Positions 11,215-22,007 of a DNA stretch of 64,000 nt are shown here, one piece after another. Position 1 is the stretch's first letter, and the number at the start of each line of letters is the position of its first letter. The stretch spans positions 1-64,000 of the forward strand of contig JAACJM010000199.1 in the NCBI GenBank assembly GCA_013368315.1, given 5' to 3'. The position numbers and the translations under genes were made by a program. Below the pieces are notes generated by a model. That model ran no database searches. It was given only the letters and a program-made list of their open reading frames with translations, and was not told the DNA's origin. This DNA is from Tetrapyrgos nigripes (lineage: Eukaryota > Basidiomycota > Agaricomycetes > Agaricales > Campanellaceae).

Positions 11215-11678
11215 TTGGAGGGGAATTTCTACGAAGTAGATTGAGCGCTGGAGTAGGGATTATTGGCATCCTACTCCAGTATTCAGGCGGAGATTCCGGA
11301 TATACGTGTTTGTCTAGGTTCTATTCTAGTTCGTTCCGGCCGGCATCCTACTCAGGTATGTAGTAGCCCTTGGCTACTCTAGTGCGTCATGATTGATAGG
11401 TGCACTTAGTAGCATCTCGCAAGCCCTTAAAGTTTTCGAGCTTTATCTTACTTAGGAGGTCCTTACGATTTATATTGGCGATTTTTCGTAAGGCTGTCGC
11501 ATGTCCTTGATCTCTTACAGTACTATTGCCAGAGCAAATGTGTATTATCGGAGATCAACACAGAAGATACCATAACCAAAAGCTGATAAGGAACGGCTGA
11601 TTTTTAGGTCAGTATGTTGCGACCTGAAATAGGAGAGCATGAAAATGCTCACAGTTACTAAGCTGTGATCATAGATCA
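11215..11678. other. Intergenic between convergent genes
   Basis: This is the shared 3' region of the DUF6699 gene (plus) and the GPPAW-repeat gene (minus). A partially palindromic, CTACTC-rich segment occurs near 11240-11365. No gene is seen. Confidence 0.5.
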
Positions 11679-12452
11679 TCAAACGGGCGAAACCTCAGGA
11701 TGCTTGGCGTTCATATGCGCCACCTCGGATTCATTTCTCCTCCAAACTGGGGGACCGGCTTCATCATCTTCACTGCGGCGCTTCCAAGCTGGGGGACCAG
11801 GCTCGTGACGCCATGCAGGTGATCCCGCTTTCAAATTGACCGAATCATTGGAAGGAGAAGAGGAAGCAGGCTCTTGATCCCATGCAGGTGGTCCTGGTTT
11901 GTTGACTAAATTGTTAGAAGAAGAAGTGGAAGTGGGCTCAGGATGCCATGCAGGTGGTCCCGGTTCATTATTCGAGTCATGAGAACGAGACTCGAGGTTC
12001 TCCGTCTCTCGACCCCTTGCTGGCGGTCCGGGCTCATTATCGGAACCAACAGAACGAGATTCGAATTCCTCCGTCTCTCGAAGCCATGCCGGTGGTCCCA
12101 GTGCTTTATCCGAATTATGAGAACGAGACTCGAACGCCTCTGGTTCTCGGTGCCATGCAGGTGGTCCCAGTTCATGATCCGAATTATGAGAACGAGACTC
12201 GGATGGATCCATGACACTCTGTAAGGACATATTTTATGAGTGATTCGGCCTAAAGAGGGGAGAACCTGGCTCACTGAAGAGCTGCTGCGCTGCACAAAGC
12301 TGACATCGCGAGACGCGCGAGATTCTATTTGCTTTGGCATGAATAAGTAAGTATGGCCTTGCAGCATAAATTAATAGAGTACTGACCACTGGATAGGCAT
12401 TGACCTTGAACAGTGTAACGAGGATGGGAAGTATGATCTGAATAACGCGCAT
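11679..12452 (-). CDS. Secreted GPPAW-repeat protein, candidate processed-peptide precursor
   Basis: Three exons on the minus strand (12387-12452, 12266-12331, 11679-12218) join in phase to 223 residues. The start ATG (12450-12452) gives a clean signal peptide, MRVIQIILPILVTLFKVNAYP. After about 40 leader residues come eight copies of a G(P/S)P(A/V)(W/R) core at residues 62, 85, 108, 131, 153, 176, 185 and 199. The first six are spaced by 22-23 residues. Each core is followed by a partly basic doublet and then E(P/T) (HREPE, LRETE, GRETE, KRRSE, RRNES), resembling worn Kex2 sites followed by Ste13-type dipeptides. The spacer ESRSHNSD is conserved in four repeats. I do not recognise a named family. 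It could be a repetitive pheromone-like or RiPP-like precursor, or simply a repetitive wall protein. Confidence 0.7.
11700..12210 (-). repeat. About 69-bp tandem coding repeat, 4-6 units
   Basis: The DNA encoding the GPPAW repeats shows a period of 66-69 bp. The plus-strand signature CATGCAGGTGGTCC (with variants) recurs near 11885, 11945, 12085 and 12155, each with a following AACGAGACTCG block in the upper half. Units decay toward low coordinates, where spacing shortens to 27-42 bp. Confidence 0.75.
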
Positions 12453-15400
12453 CTTGAAGTAGGGAAATCTTCAATGGAGGTATTGAAACAAGGAGCGACG
12501 GGCCCTTTTATATGAAATGGCATGAAGAGCACTCCACTACCCGATACATGTCTTTCTCCCACTTTGGCTTTTCGAGTCCACCACTTTGGGTTTCATCTCC
12601 TTAATCAAGCCTACTGGGATTCCAACAGCCAAGATTGAAGGACGAAACCAACTGCTGAACTCAAATTGACAGCAGATATTTGCCACTGCGGAACATGTAC
12701 TGAAGTGCGTTAAAGGGCCTTATCAGTTTTGAAAAGTTAGGAGTATCGGCTCTGGATTCAGAACTTCTACTTTTGATTTGCGACAGAAAGCTAATGATGT
12801 ATCATCCGTCGCCAATACCGCGTAACAGATTTTTGATACATGGAGCAACTAGTCCTGGTCCGCTGAGAATCCACGATGGTACCCATGAATCATTGACAAT
12901 AAGGCTCGTTAACGCGATTGATATCTGTATAACGTCCTGTTCGGATTGAGTCATCGCTTCATAGATTGAACAGGCAGCGCCTGATATACCGCAAGACTAT
13001 TTTGATAGTGTTAAGGAGGATGTCTACGTGCAGACTTAGTGCGAAAGCGGCAATCCTGCGGCGAGCCCACTGTGGCATGGACCGCGATCATTGGATTTTC
13101 ATCGAGTAAGATAAGTGGGTTTTCTATGTCATGGTGCTAAGCAGAGAATTAAACACTAGAAGGTCCAGGCACTAGACAGAGAAATACGTAGAGTGTTGGC
13201 GTAAGTGGCTGAGATGTATCCGGCACAAATGGCGTTGTGGCGGCAATACTAAACGGCCCGGCCCCGGCCCCGGCGTCACGGCCACGTGTTGCTTGTTTTA
13301 TCTCTTCTCGCAGCGACGACGATGGTGACCAGCTACATATTTGCGTCCCAGTCGCTACGGCTCGATTCATCGTCCTCTTCCCTGTCAAGATTGTCACTTC
13401 AAAGCTCAAAGCTAGGGTCAAGACCACCGTTTTGGACGGGATTGGGACGGAATTATACAAGATTGCCTGATGTGTAAGAGTGCTACGTTTGGAACATAAG
13501 CTTTTGTACAAGCTGTCTGACACTAATGGTCCAAGGATCTCTCGAAGAATCCCCCCTCGATCAGATTGTACGCCGGTGGTTACTCCAATTTGTGCTGCTA
13601 AAGACAACTTTTGAATTATGCTCAAAACTTGGCTAGTCTAGTACTTTTGCACAGCTGCTTGCAATGCCCGTCCCCAACGACGCTCCGCCTTGTCCTGATA
13701 GTGTCATGGTGCCAAGTACTGTCCGCAAATGGTACGTTCTGGCCCATTTCTTGATTCGATGTTGACATGCTAAGGCTCAAATAGGTCAAGTATGGCTCAT
13801 GATGACTCGCCATAATAGCTCCTCACGTCTCATGAGTTCCAGAGACGCAGCGAGCAAACTCCTATGTGTATCAAACTTTGACACTGTGGGTCGTTTTCAG
13901 AATCGCCGTCCGATAATCTACTGCTTGTCTAATGTCCGTCGACATCCTCCCGAGCCGATTCCGAGCATATCCACCAGGAATCAGGGCTGTACTTACTTGT
14001 GAGTTGTCGTTTCTTGCAGTCGGAGTGAGTCTGTACTTATTGATGGACATAAACACTACCAACCAGATCCTCAGGTCCAAAAATCAAACTCAGGCTGATG
14101 TCATCCGATTGGCTGAGCGGGACGTTGACGGCAGATTTCCATTGTGAAGCACACCTTTATACTCATTTCAGAACGTCGAAGCCAGCAGCTCCAAATATCA
14201 GTACCAGGAATGGTCTACGAGCCATTTGTTCTGAATTTTCGTTCTGATTTTGTTCAATGATTGCTGCAGCCTCTCTGATAGATTGTACTCACAGAGAAAG
14301 CTTCTTCCGCGTTCTTGGAGTGTAGGCGTCGACTCTTCATCGTTTTGTAGAAACAGTCATTGCCTGTTTAGGCCAGAAAGCCTCACGTCATGTCAGCATT
14401 CTCCTGAAGAGAGGTCGTTGAATACTTAATTTGGTACTATGGAACGAGAATGTTTGATGGGCTTTTTTTGGGTCTTTTGGTTTTACCATGGAATGAAACT
14501 TTCTATATTGCGTTTGAAAATGACCATCAGACGCCTTGAAGACTAGACTCAAGAAGATGCATAACATTCTCCTCATAATCTCTCGAAGCAACACGTTTAT
14601 CCAAACCTTACAACGAGGAATGATTCTGGCTATGCGTGTATATTGGTTGATTAGTGGGCCCATAGAAGCAGCAAAGCTGTAAACGGTAGCGTTGAGAGGA
14701 AGCATCCATTTCGGTCCACATTCGCAATGTAAGCTGTGTAACTGAGATACTTTGGAATATATAAGGAAAAAGGACTTCCCTGCATCTCAGGTGCTTGGTT
14801 GTTTATGATGATATATCGAGCCTATCGTCCATAACTCGACTCAGACGTGGTTAGGGACTACTGAGTCGATTACATAATCCGTTTCCATGCAACACGAAAA
14901 ACACCCTCCGAGTCGGAGTCGGTCCCATCTTACCTCCACTCTACCACTGTCAACACTAGTAAGTCAACGCATATATACTTGGGTGTGGAAAACTTTTACC
15001 CAGAAGCAGTCCAATGGCACCATAGCCTATCTCGTTGTGAAGGTCTCCTTGAATGACGCGGCTCGACGTCTATCGCATACAGGAGGAGCGACAGCCAATC
15101 AACGAAGAGTTTTTAGCTTTTGCATTTCTGATTTGCTCGGACCGAAAGCGATGGTTGTCCGTGCGTATTGCTCCATGGTGACAGAGGTACACTGAGCCTT
15201 TTCACTTGATAGACTTTCAAGACAAGAAACCTTGCTCACTTCTTCCGCCAATAGGGACGAGACTCTCAAGGCACGTCTTCCGACGAAAGTCTCGGTGTTT
15301 TGAAGTCCGCGTTCCCGCTGGTTGGACTACATATGGCATCAGGATCGGAGGCTCTTTGTCCTTGGCTACTAGGTAAGGGGTTTATCTTGTCACTCAAAGC

Positions 15401-17759
15401 TTTGACGATGCTCAGCGAATCCATTTTTACCCCAGACAGCTGCCTCTCCTTCAGTTTGCCTGGACACCTTACTAATACCGACATCTTACACTAGTCGCTG
15501 ACAGCCGCTGCTGCCAGTGCACCCGCGACGCAATGTTGGATATCAAATTGCTCACAAAAATCTCGGCGCTCAAGCTCCACTCCTTCAATGTCCCAATCCT
15601 CCTAAGCAATTTATCTATGCACTGAAGAGCCCTGAAGTTGGTTGACATGCGTCATTGCTCCCGAAATCCTCTCTACATACGGTTGCAGCTTCCTCTTCCT
15701 CTTCCTCCGAAATTGACGACAAGTCATTTTTTTTTCTCGTCTCTGCACCGATATCAACAGGATCCCAGGATAGCCGTCTTACTCGCATTTTCAATCCAAC
15801 ATCGTTATAGAGACACTGCAAAATTCGAGCCGTCATCCGGGGACCCGGAAGACAGCCAACTTCCAAGTCAAAATGGCACGACGATTCCACGACTAACTCC
15901 TTCCCTTCACTTCAAACCTTCTTGGATTTTGGATTGATTTCGCATTGGTCATTGGAAGTTTGGAGAATCCCCAGACAAGACATTCCCTGGGTCGATATGC
16001 TCTGCTCTATGCGTCGCCAGGTGATAATCTGACTGGGACTGTTGCTCGAATATTTTTATTTTTTGCTGCGTAAAGCATCGTTATACTTACACAAAGAGAA
16101 AAATAATTATGCCTTCAAATTACCTTACTCCTAGTGGTTGCGTAGGCTGTAATCCAACCTTTACTACTCTGACCGCTTTAGCTTCGTAATCCAGGTTTAG
16201 TCGTCTAGGAGTTTGCCAGTGTCATTGTCGTCCGCCTGGATGATTCTTACACTCCTTCTGCCCAAACCACCATACGGCTCTGGCCAGGCAGAACCCAAAC
16301 ACTTCTCTCTCTGCGTAAAACGAGTTCTCAGTCGCTTGACGACATTGCTTATGGCCTGACTGTCTGAATATGGCATTGCAAAACCGTTGCTTCTTCCTAC
16401 CGAAAAACCCGTCTGGATAGCGATGACAATTTGGAAAGGTGTTCAAGGTGTGTCTGATGGCCATCCGGATTCTGGGTTTTACTGATGGGAGATTCTTTAA
16501 CGAATAGACACTACAAATCTGACAAATCTACATGAAAAGCGTGTACTGAAATATAGAACGCCGGCGGATCGGTAGCTTGCTACATTTGGTCAACCTCTTT
16601 TGGATTGAGGAAATCTTTTCCCTGTTTTCTGGAACAGTCAGTCGCACTGCATTCATCCATCAAAATCTGTATCGGAGCATTGCGATTCATGGAGATTGCA
16701 GCTTTTACGCGTTTGGTAAAATGTGCATTTGACGGAGGATGTCGCTCGTTGTATGTGGTCTTTTTCTTTTAACTCTTTCCTTGCTGATGCTTGCGGAATG
16801 GCATTCACTTCAACAGCGTTTTTCCTCACCGATATGTTCCTATTGGTTATTGGTGTCATGTATACGTTCTATCTTTGAAGTTGGTTTTTCGAGGCCACTG
16901 CGACATGTTTGGAATTGCCTTCCTTAGGGCCGGTTCTGTCGGCCTTCGTCATCGTTTGGCTGTTGTGGGTCCACAGAACGGCCGTCTTTCGCCGTCTTCC
17001 AATCTTTTGACCGATTGCTGTTTTCTCTGTTTCCTGTCCGGTTATCGAGCTCCCAATAACCTCGTTTGAGGGTCTGTTGTAGATGGGCTTTGGATGGGCT
17101 TCAATGTCCTTTAGCCTTGTGGTCGTCTTCTAGAATCGCGTTCCTGGAACCTTATGGCTTGACGGGATACTTCGGACTTCTTCGTTGAGGGACGTCGTGG
17201 ATCCAGCGCAGAATGTTGATTTAGTGGAAGGGCCGTGGTTTTGGGGAGCGCCTTGAAATATCTTGCAACGATTTTCCGAGCTTTACGTTTTGACAAGTAT
17301 CATAGTGGCACCCAATAGAGAGCTGCTAGCTTGGTGATCACAGCGCGGCAGTTCTATTGGGGATTTGTTCCAGGCGTAATAGCTTCTGTGGGCGCACACA
17401 TATCTTGTGTTCTTTCTGTCATCATCTCTATGTGCGCCCATCAGCATCATCTCTTTAGCTATACAGCTGCTACACCTCTTCATTTACCGTGTCATAGTAC
17501 TCTCTTGCCACCTTTTTCCCACTTTCGTCTCATCCCAAAAACAGTCTTTCCCTCGTGCGCATAAACTTCAGCTTATTTTGCGTCACCTGCAACGGCAATC
17601 ACTTCCCTGAGATGGGAGCTAAACACGGTCTTGGGTCGCATATACCAAAGCTGCGTTCATTCATAAATAGACGGAAGCTTCTTGTTGGTCCATGTGGGGT
17701 GCATATATATATGGGAAACGCGAGTTGTATGTGGTCGTGCCATCCACTAGTATTTGACG
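12453..17759. other. Long gene-poor stretch
   Basis: About 5.3 kb with only short overlapping open frames on both strands; the longest is 13149-13625, minus, 158 codons. None has a recognisable domain, a convincing splice model or a signal peptide. I found no LTR, terminal inverted repeat or RNA gene. It may be decayed transposon or regulatory DNA, but nothing in the sequence decides this. Confidence 0.5.
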
Positions 17760-19343
17760 ATGAAGCTCCTCAAGAAGATGCGTGAAGGGGATCCTAAAAC
17801 TCCAAGTCGGAGTCACCGTCACTCGTCTCACTTGCACTCTAAGCCCAAGGCTAAAGCAACCGCCCAGCCGCCAAAGCCCAAGGTGTATATCCAAGCCCCT
17901 CATCCGGTGATAGTCACCGGATCTCCATCCAGACACGTCAATGCGACAACATCTACCCCGCAAGTGGCGCAGCTTCGTCAAAGTCATGTCACTGCCAGTG
18001 GTGCAGTGGCCACCAGACGGGGACCTGCTACGCATACGCAGAGCCTTGCTGCTGCTGCTGCCGCCGTCGCTCATGCTCATACGCATGCTCAACCTCAACC
18101 TCATACCCATACAGGTAGGTTGTCATTTCGGCATCATACTCATAGGATAAACAAGCTAATTTGCACACTACCTATCTTACCTATAGCCCGGACCCGACGA
18201 TCCTTTGCATGTCTGGCAGATTATCAGCCGGGTCAGTATGGTCCACCGATCGTCACCACCGGTCCTCCCTTACGCGAAGAGTGGATCTATCGTGGGCCAG
18301 GCCAGGGGAAGAAGAAGATTATTTATGAGAATGCGGATGTGATATATAGGGAGAGAGGAAGGGCTGTTGTTATTGATGAAGGGAGGAACAAGGTTCGGAT
18401 GATTACGCCTTCTGTTTCGACTATTGGGATGGACACGCCAATTCCGGGTATCACGCCTTCGGATAAGACGATGCATCCTAATGCGTTTGTACGGGCCAAG
18501 GCACCCTCGCCAGCTACTTCCCGGCATCACGGTCCCAGGACGCAGACGTCGTATCCAGTCTTACCCAACGTCAAAACTGTCCCTCTTCCTCTGAGACAAC
18601 AGACCTCGTTTCCAGCCTTACCTCGCGAAAGAATCCATGTCCCTCATCACGATATTCCAACTCATCGTGACCCACCACATATACATAAGGTTCTCCTTTA
18701 CCCCAACGACAATAAGGCCATTCCTACCTCGATATATTGGAATGTCACCGAGCATCCTCGTAATGCTACCCTCTTCTCCCGTGATCCCTCTATGGGCCCC
18801 ATTGAAGATTTGCCATACCCATATTACTCGAGCCAAATCATGAAGAAGTTGGCTACCGCTCCTGCTCATTTGCGTCTGACTCTACAAATTCCGGTACTGG
18901 CCAAGGCTCTGAACAGCCAGACATATAGCCAAGTTCAGGTTGTGAGGAAGGATGGTGAAGCGATAACTGTTGGCGATGTGTTGAGCAGTATCTACAAGTT
19001 TCTTCATTCAGAGTTGGACGAAGATGAGGTTGAGAGGATGACTCGGAGGGGGCGGAGGATATTGATGGATGGGTACTATAAGAGGATGACTAGGGAGAGT
19101 CGGAGCGACAGAGAGGACAGGAGAAGTCAGAGTAGGGGCAGGAGCACCGGTAGGAGCAGAGAGAGACACGCACACACGAGCAGGATGAGGGATGATGTCG
19201 ATGATGATGATGATGATTATGATCATGATTATGAGAGAAGATATATGAGGGTGGATTTGTTGGACGGGCATACGAGGTTTGCGGGGATTGTTTTGAGACC
19301 GAGCGAGGAGGTCGCCTTTGATGTGCATCTTGCTAGGGAGTGA
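17760..19343 (+). CDS. DUF6699 domain protein with basic, low-complexity flanks
   Basis: The ATG at 17760 (MKLLKKMREGDPKTP) opens a 527-codon frame. An intron with good consensus (18115-18186, gtaggt to ctatag) is 72 nt, a multiple of three without stops, so spliced and retained forms both stay in frame; removing it gives 503 residues. The N-terminal 130 residues are His/Pro/Ser/Thr-rich and basic. The DUF6699 core lies around residues 320-430 (ILYPNDNKAIPTSIYWNV in spirit, NATLFSRDPSMGP, LRLTLQIPVLAKALN, ITVGDVLSSIYKFLH). A basic SR-rich and acidic tail follows (RSRERHAHT, DDDDDDYDHDYE) before a final strand, RFAGIVLRPSEEVAFDV. Function is unknown. The low-complexity tracts suggest a disordered, perhaps nuclear protein, but that is inference. 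Confidence 0.75.
   Translation: MKLLKKMREGDPKTPSRSHRHSSHLHSKPKAKATAQPPKPKVYIQAPHPVIVTGSPSRHVNATTSTPQVAQLRQSHVTASGAVATRRGPATHTQSLAAAAAAVAHAHTHAQPQPHTHTGRLSFRHHTHRINKLICTLPILPIARTRRSFACLADYQPGQYGPPIVTTGPPLREEWIYRGPGQGKKKIIYENADVIYRERGRAVVIDEGRNKVRMITPSVSTIGMDTPIPGITPSDKTMHPNAFVRAKAPSPATSRHHGPRTQTSYPVLPNVKTVPLPLRQQTSFPALPRERIHVPHHDIPTHRDPPHIHKVLLYPNDNKAIPTSIYWNVTEHPRNATLFSRDPSMGPIEDLPYPYYSSQIMKKLATAPAHLRLTLQIPVLAKALNSQTYSQVQVVRKDGEAITVGDVLSSIYKFLHSELDEDEVERMTRRGRRILMDGYYKRMTRESRSDREDRRSQSRGRSTGRSRERHAHTSRMRDDVDDDDDDYDHDYERRYMRVDLLDGHTRFAGIVLRPSEEVAFDVHLARE
18115..18186 (+). other. Candidate 3n intron in the DUF6699 gene
   Basis: The sequence begins GTAGGT and ends CTATAG. It is 72 nt and contains no in-frame stop, so retention would insert 24 residues. 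Confidence 0.6.
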
Positions 19344-22007
19344 GATGAAGTGAGGTGCGGAGAGGAAGGAGACCGTGACAGACAGACAGAGAGAGAGAGA
19401 CAGAGTTGCAGATCTCATTTTGCGAAATGGTGACCTGACTTGCTTCTTCTGACAGTGACTACCACTATGCATCTATCCATATGTTTTGTGGGTCTCGATT
19501 TCGTTGCATGCTAGGATTCTGTGTCCGTGTTCGTCTTAATGATGATGACTGCATATATCCCCATCTCATGAATCTTATAAACGTCCGTGTAGTGTATACT
19601 TGTATCCAGGATTTAATGGAACGCCAAAAACGTTTGCCGCAGTGAGCTCAGTGAGTTTTGAGCAAGTTTTGAGAGTCATGCCGTAAACAACAGTCAACAT
19701 TTTCTCCAACCACCATCATCTGACATCATGTTATCGACATCGTCAAGCATATCTCGAAATCTTGAAGGAAGACCGTTACAAACAAGCATCAGTTGCTGTT
19801 GCTTTAGGATGTCCTGACTCCAAAGGGAAGCCAAATGATAAATTTAAATCAAGTCGCCGTACGTACATTCGTCGTTAATCCCAACAAATTTAAAGTCAGG
19901 TTGCTGCAGGCTTCACGCGCTCTCCGGATCCTCGACACCACCCTGGCGCTACTTGCCTGGCTTGAGCTGCAGAGCACCATGTGCAGAATCGCAGAAGTGT
20001 TATCTCTTCCTGTGTCGCTCGACCACTGTCCTTCTGTGGTCCATGCACATTCCTCGCCAATCTCATCAGCGAAGGCCTACTAAAACGAACCTTCTACTCG
20101 CCATTCCGAGTCCTATCCGAAGACAAGCCTTGCAGACTCCTCGCAGAGTGCACTGTCGAATCTCGACCTTCCATCAAGAATTGCTTGGGACTAACTGCCT
20201 CTATGCCTCCTCCCTCCATCGCTACCAAGGTTACCAGAGATAGCCTTGGCAGTGCGCCCCTGGTCCCTGGAGGCTTTAATTCATCCTCTCTCGACATAAT
20301 TGATGATTTTCCCGTCTCTATCTAACGGCAGCTGTATTATGATCAAGACGCAGTCAGAATGGGGATCGTTAGGAGGGTTGTCGGCCGCAGCGGTGGTTGT
20401 ACTTGTACAAGTCCGTCACTTCGCTGGTTTGCAGTCTGGAGGTCTGACCTGGTCCGACAGGTCGTGGAGCTGAGACGCTGTTCGCTCTTATGCCCTCTCC
20501 GGGGATTCTTTTTTCGTGGAATGGGTCTATCATCGACGACTGCTGATGCTAAACAAACTGTGTCATATGCTGGGCCAACCATTGGGAATAGCATTGCGTG
20601 ATTGCGTCCTGGTCGCTGTTGCTATTGCCGTCGTCGTCGTCGTCGTCGGGGCCATTTGCTGCCATTTCCATGGCTGCTTTCCAAAATCCCAAGAGACAAG
20701 ACGAAAAAACGAAGACGTAGTCTATGACGGATCAAACCAGAGATTTGGATGTGGAAGGCTTGCGTCATATGGAGGTCTGCAGTAATATGTATGCCATTCC
20801 GATGCCTCCTTTGGTCATCGTTTGATTTCTGCTACGCTACTGTCTCCTCACTATGCGCAAATGCTTGTTTTTTGGACTTTTGTGGATGTTACGAAGTGCT
20901 AAGCGGCGTTGAATTCATGGAGGTCGTTGTGAGCGTGATAGCTGCAAGCGACGTCTCTTCCGTGTCTCCACTTCGAACTCGGCGTCGTTTCCCATGTCAT
21001 ATCGTTTATTCTCTTTCGGTAACATAGTATCGTTTGACTTCGTGTCCATGCTCCGCTACCCTGCCTTCACTATATTTCTCAACGGTGTTACGGGGTGCTA
21101 GGCGGTGGATTACTTGAGGCTCCATGGAGGTTGCTGTGGGCGTTATACATAGTAACATACATAGTTGGAAGCGACCTCTCTTCCGTGGCTCTAATTCGGA
21201 CTCGGCGTCGTTCCCCATGGGCCATGTCGTATCGTAAACGCATGTTGAAAGCATGTATGCAATACATACCACTATCACTTGAATTTTGCTTTCCTCATGC
21301 CTCTCGGAAGAGAGCTGGTTCCTGTATAAGTTACAACGCCGTTTCGGGATAGCGAAGTCCCGAAAATGGGCTATATTTGACTATAATCAATGTCTTCTGA
21401 AACAGTCTTCAGTGCGTCCATAGGGATGGTACCAGGGAGACGACCAGGGAACCTAAGATTGCCGCGAGAGGGTCCGCATTTCCTCCGGTTATCGTGTCCC
21501 TTAGTTAGTGCCACCACACTTATAATCACTTGGCGGACTCAGGTCCTGATAGCGCCCATTTCCGGATCTGGATTGTGCGTTTGACGTGTACCGCCTACTC
21601 CCTGGAGGTGTGTGAAGCGCCCACTTTCTGGATCTGCGTTTGACGTGCAGGAGTATCGATGTAGCCAATGGGTAACGTCTTCTAATATAAGCTTATGCGT
21701 CCTGTCCATGGGATAATGCTTGACTAGTGATGTGCAGGCCTAAGCCCGCCCAAACCAAGCCTAAGCTAAAGACAATGTGGAAAAGTGCCTTGCTTCAATC
21801 ACAAGTTCACAACTTAAGGATAATTGATAATGATGCGCAGGGACCAGGTGAATTGAAGATCGTGCTCATGCAATTGTCAAGCAATTGTTGTCAGTAAGTA
21901 ATAAGTATGTAAGTACTAGTAAACTAACAAGCTCTACTGTTAAAACGTTAACCCGATAAATAATCAGATAAATAACTCAAAGTACATCCCTTAAATAAAT
22001 AATGAGC
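19344..22007. other. Gene-poor stretch with diverged direct repeats
   Basis: No convincing gene. Two related segments (20889-21007 and 21087-21236) are listed separately. A short duplicated motif around CGGATCTG...GCGTTTGACGTG occurs at 21560-21583 and 21629-21645. Near 21738 the sequence CAGGCCTAAGCCCGCCC resembles the end of a hAT-type element, but no partner end was found. Confidence 0.5.
20889..21236 (+). repeat. Diverged direct repeat pair
   Basis: Segment 20889-21007 and segment 21087-21236 share ordered blocks: TTACG..GTGCTA.GCGG, CATGGAGGT.G..GTG.GCGT, AAGCGAC.TCTCTTCCGTG.CTC and ACTCGGCGTCGTT.CCCATG. The second copy carries about 30 extra bases. The pattern fits an old tandem duplication of about 200 bp period. 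No coding function is apparent. Confidence 0.7.

Noticed and set aside
13149..13625. 158-codon minus-strand ORF in the gene-poor region
   Set aside because: No recognisable domain, no splice partners, overlaps equally open plus-strand frames; most likely chance.
21738..21775. hAT-like end sequence CAGGCCTAAGCCCGCCC
   Set aside because: No matching inverted partner or target duplication found, so no element could be delimited.
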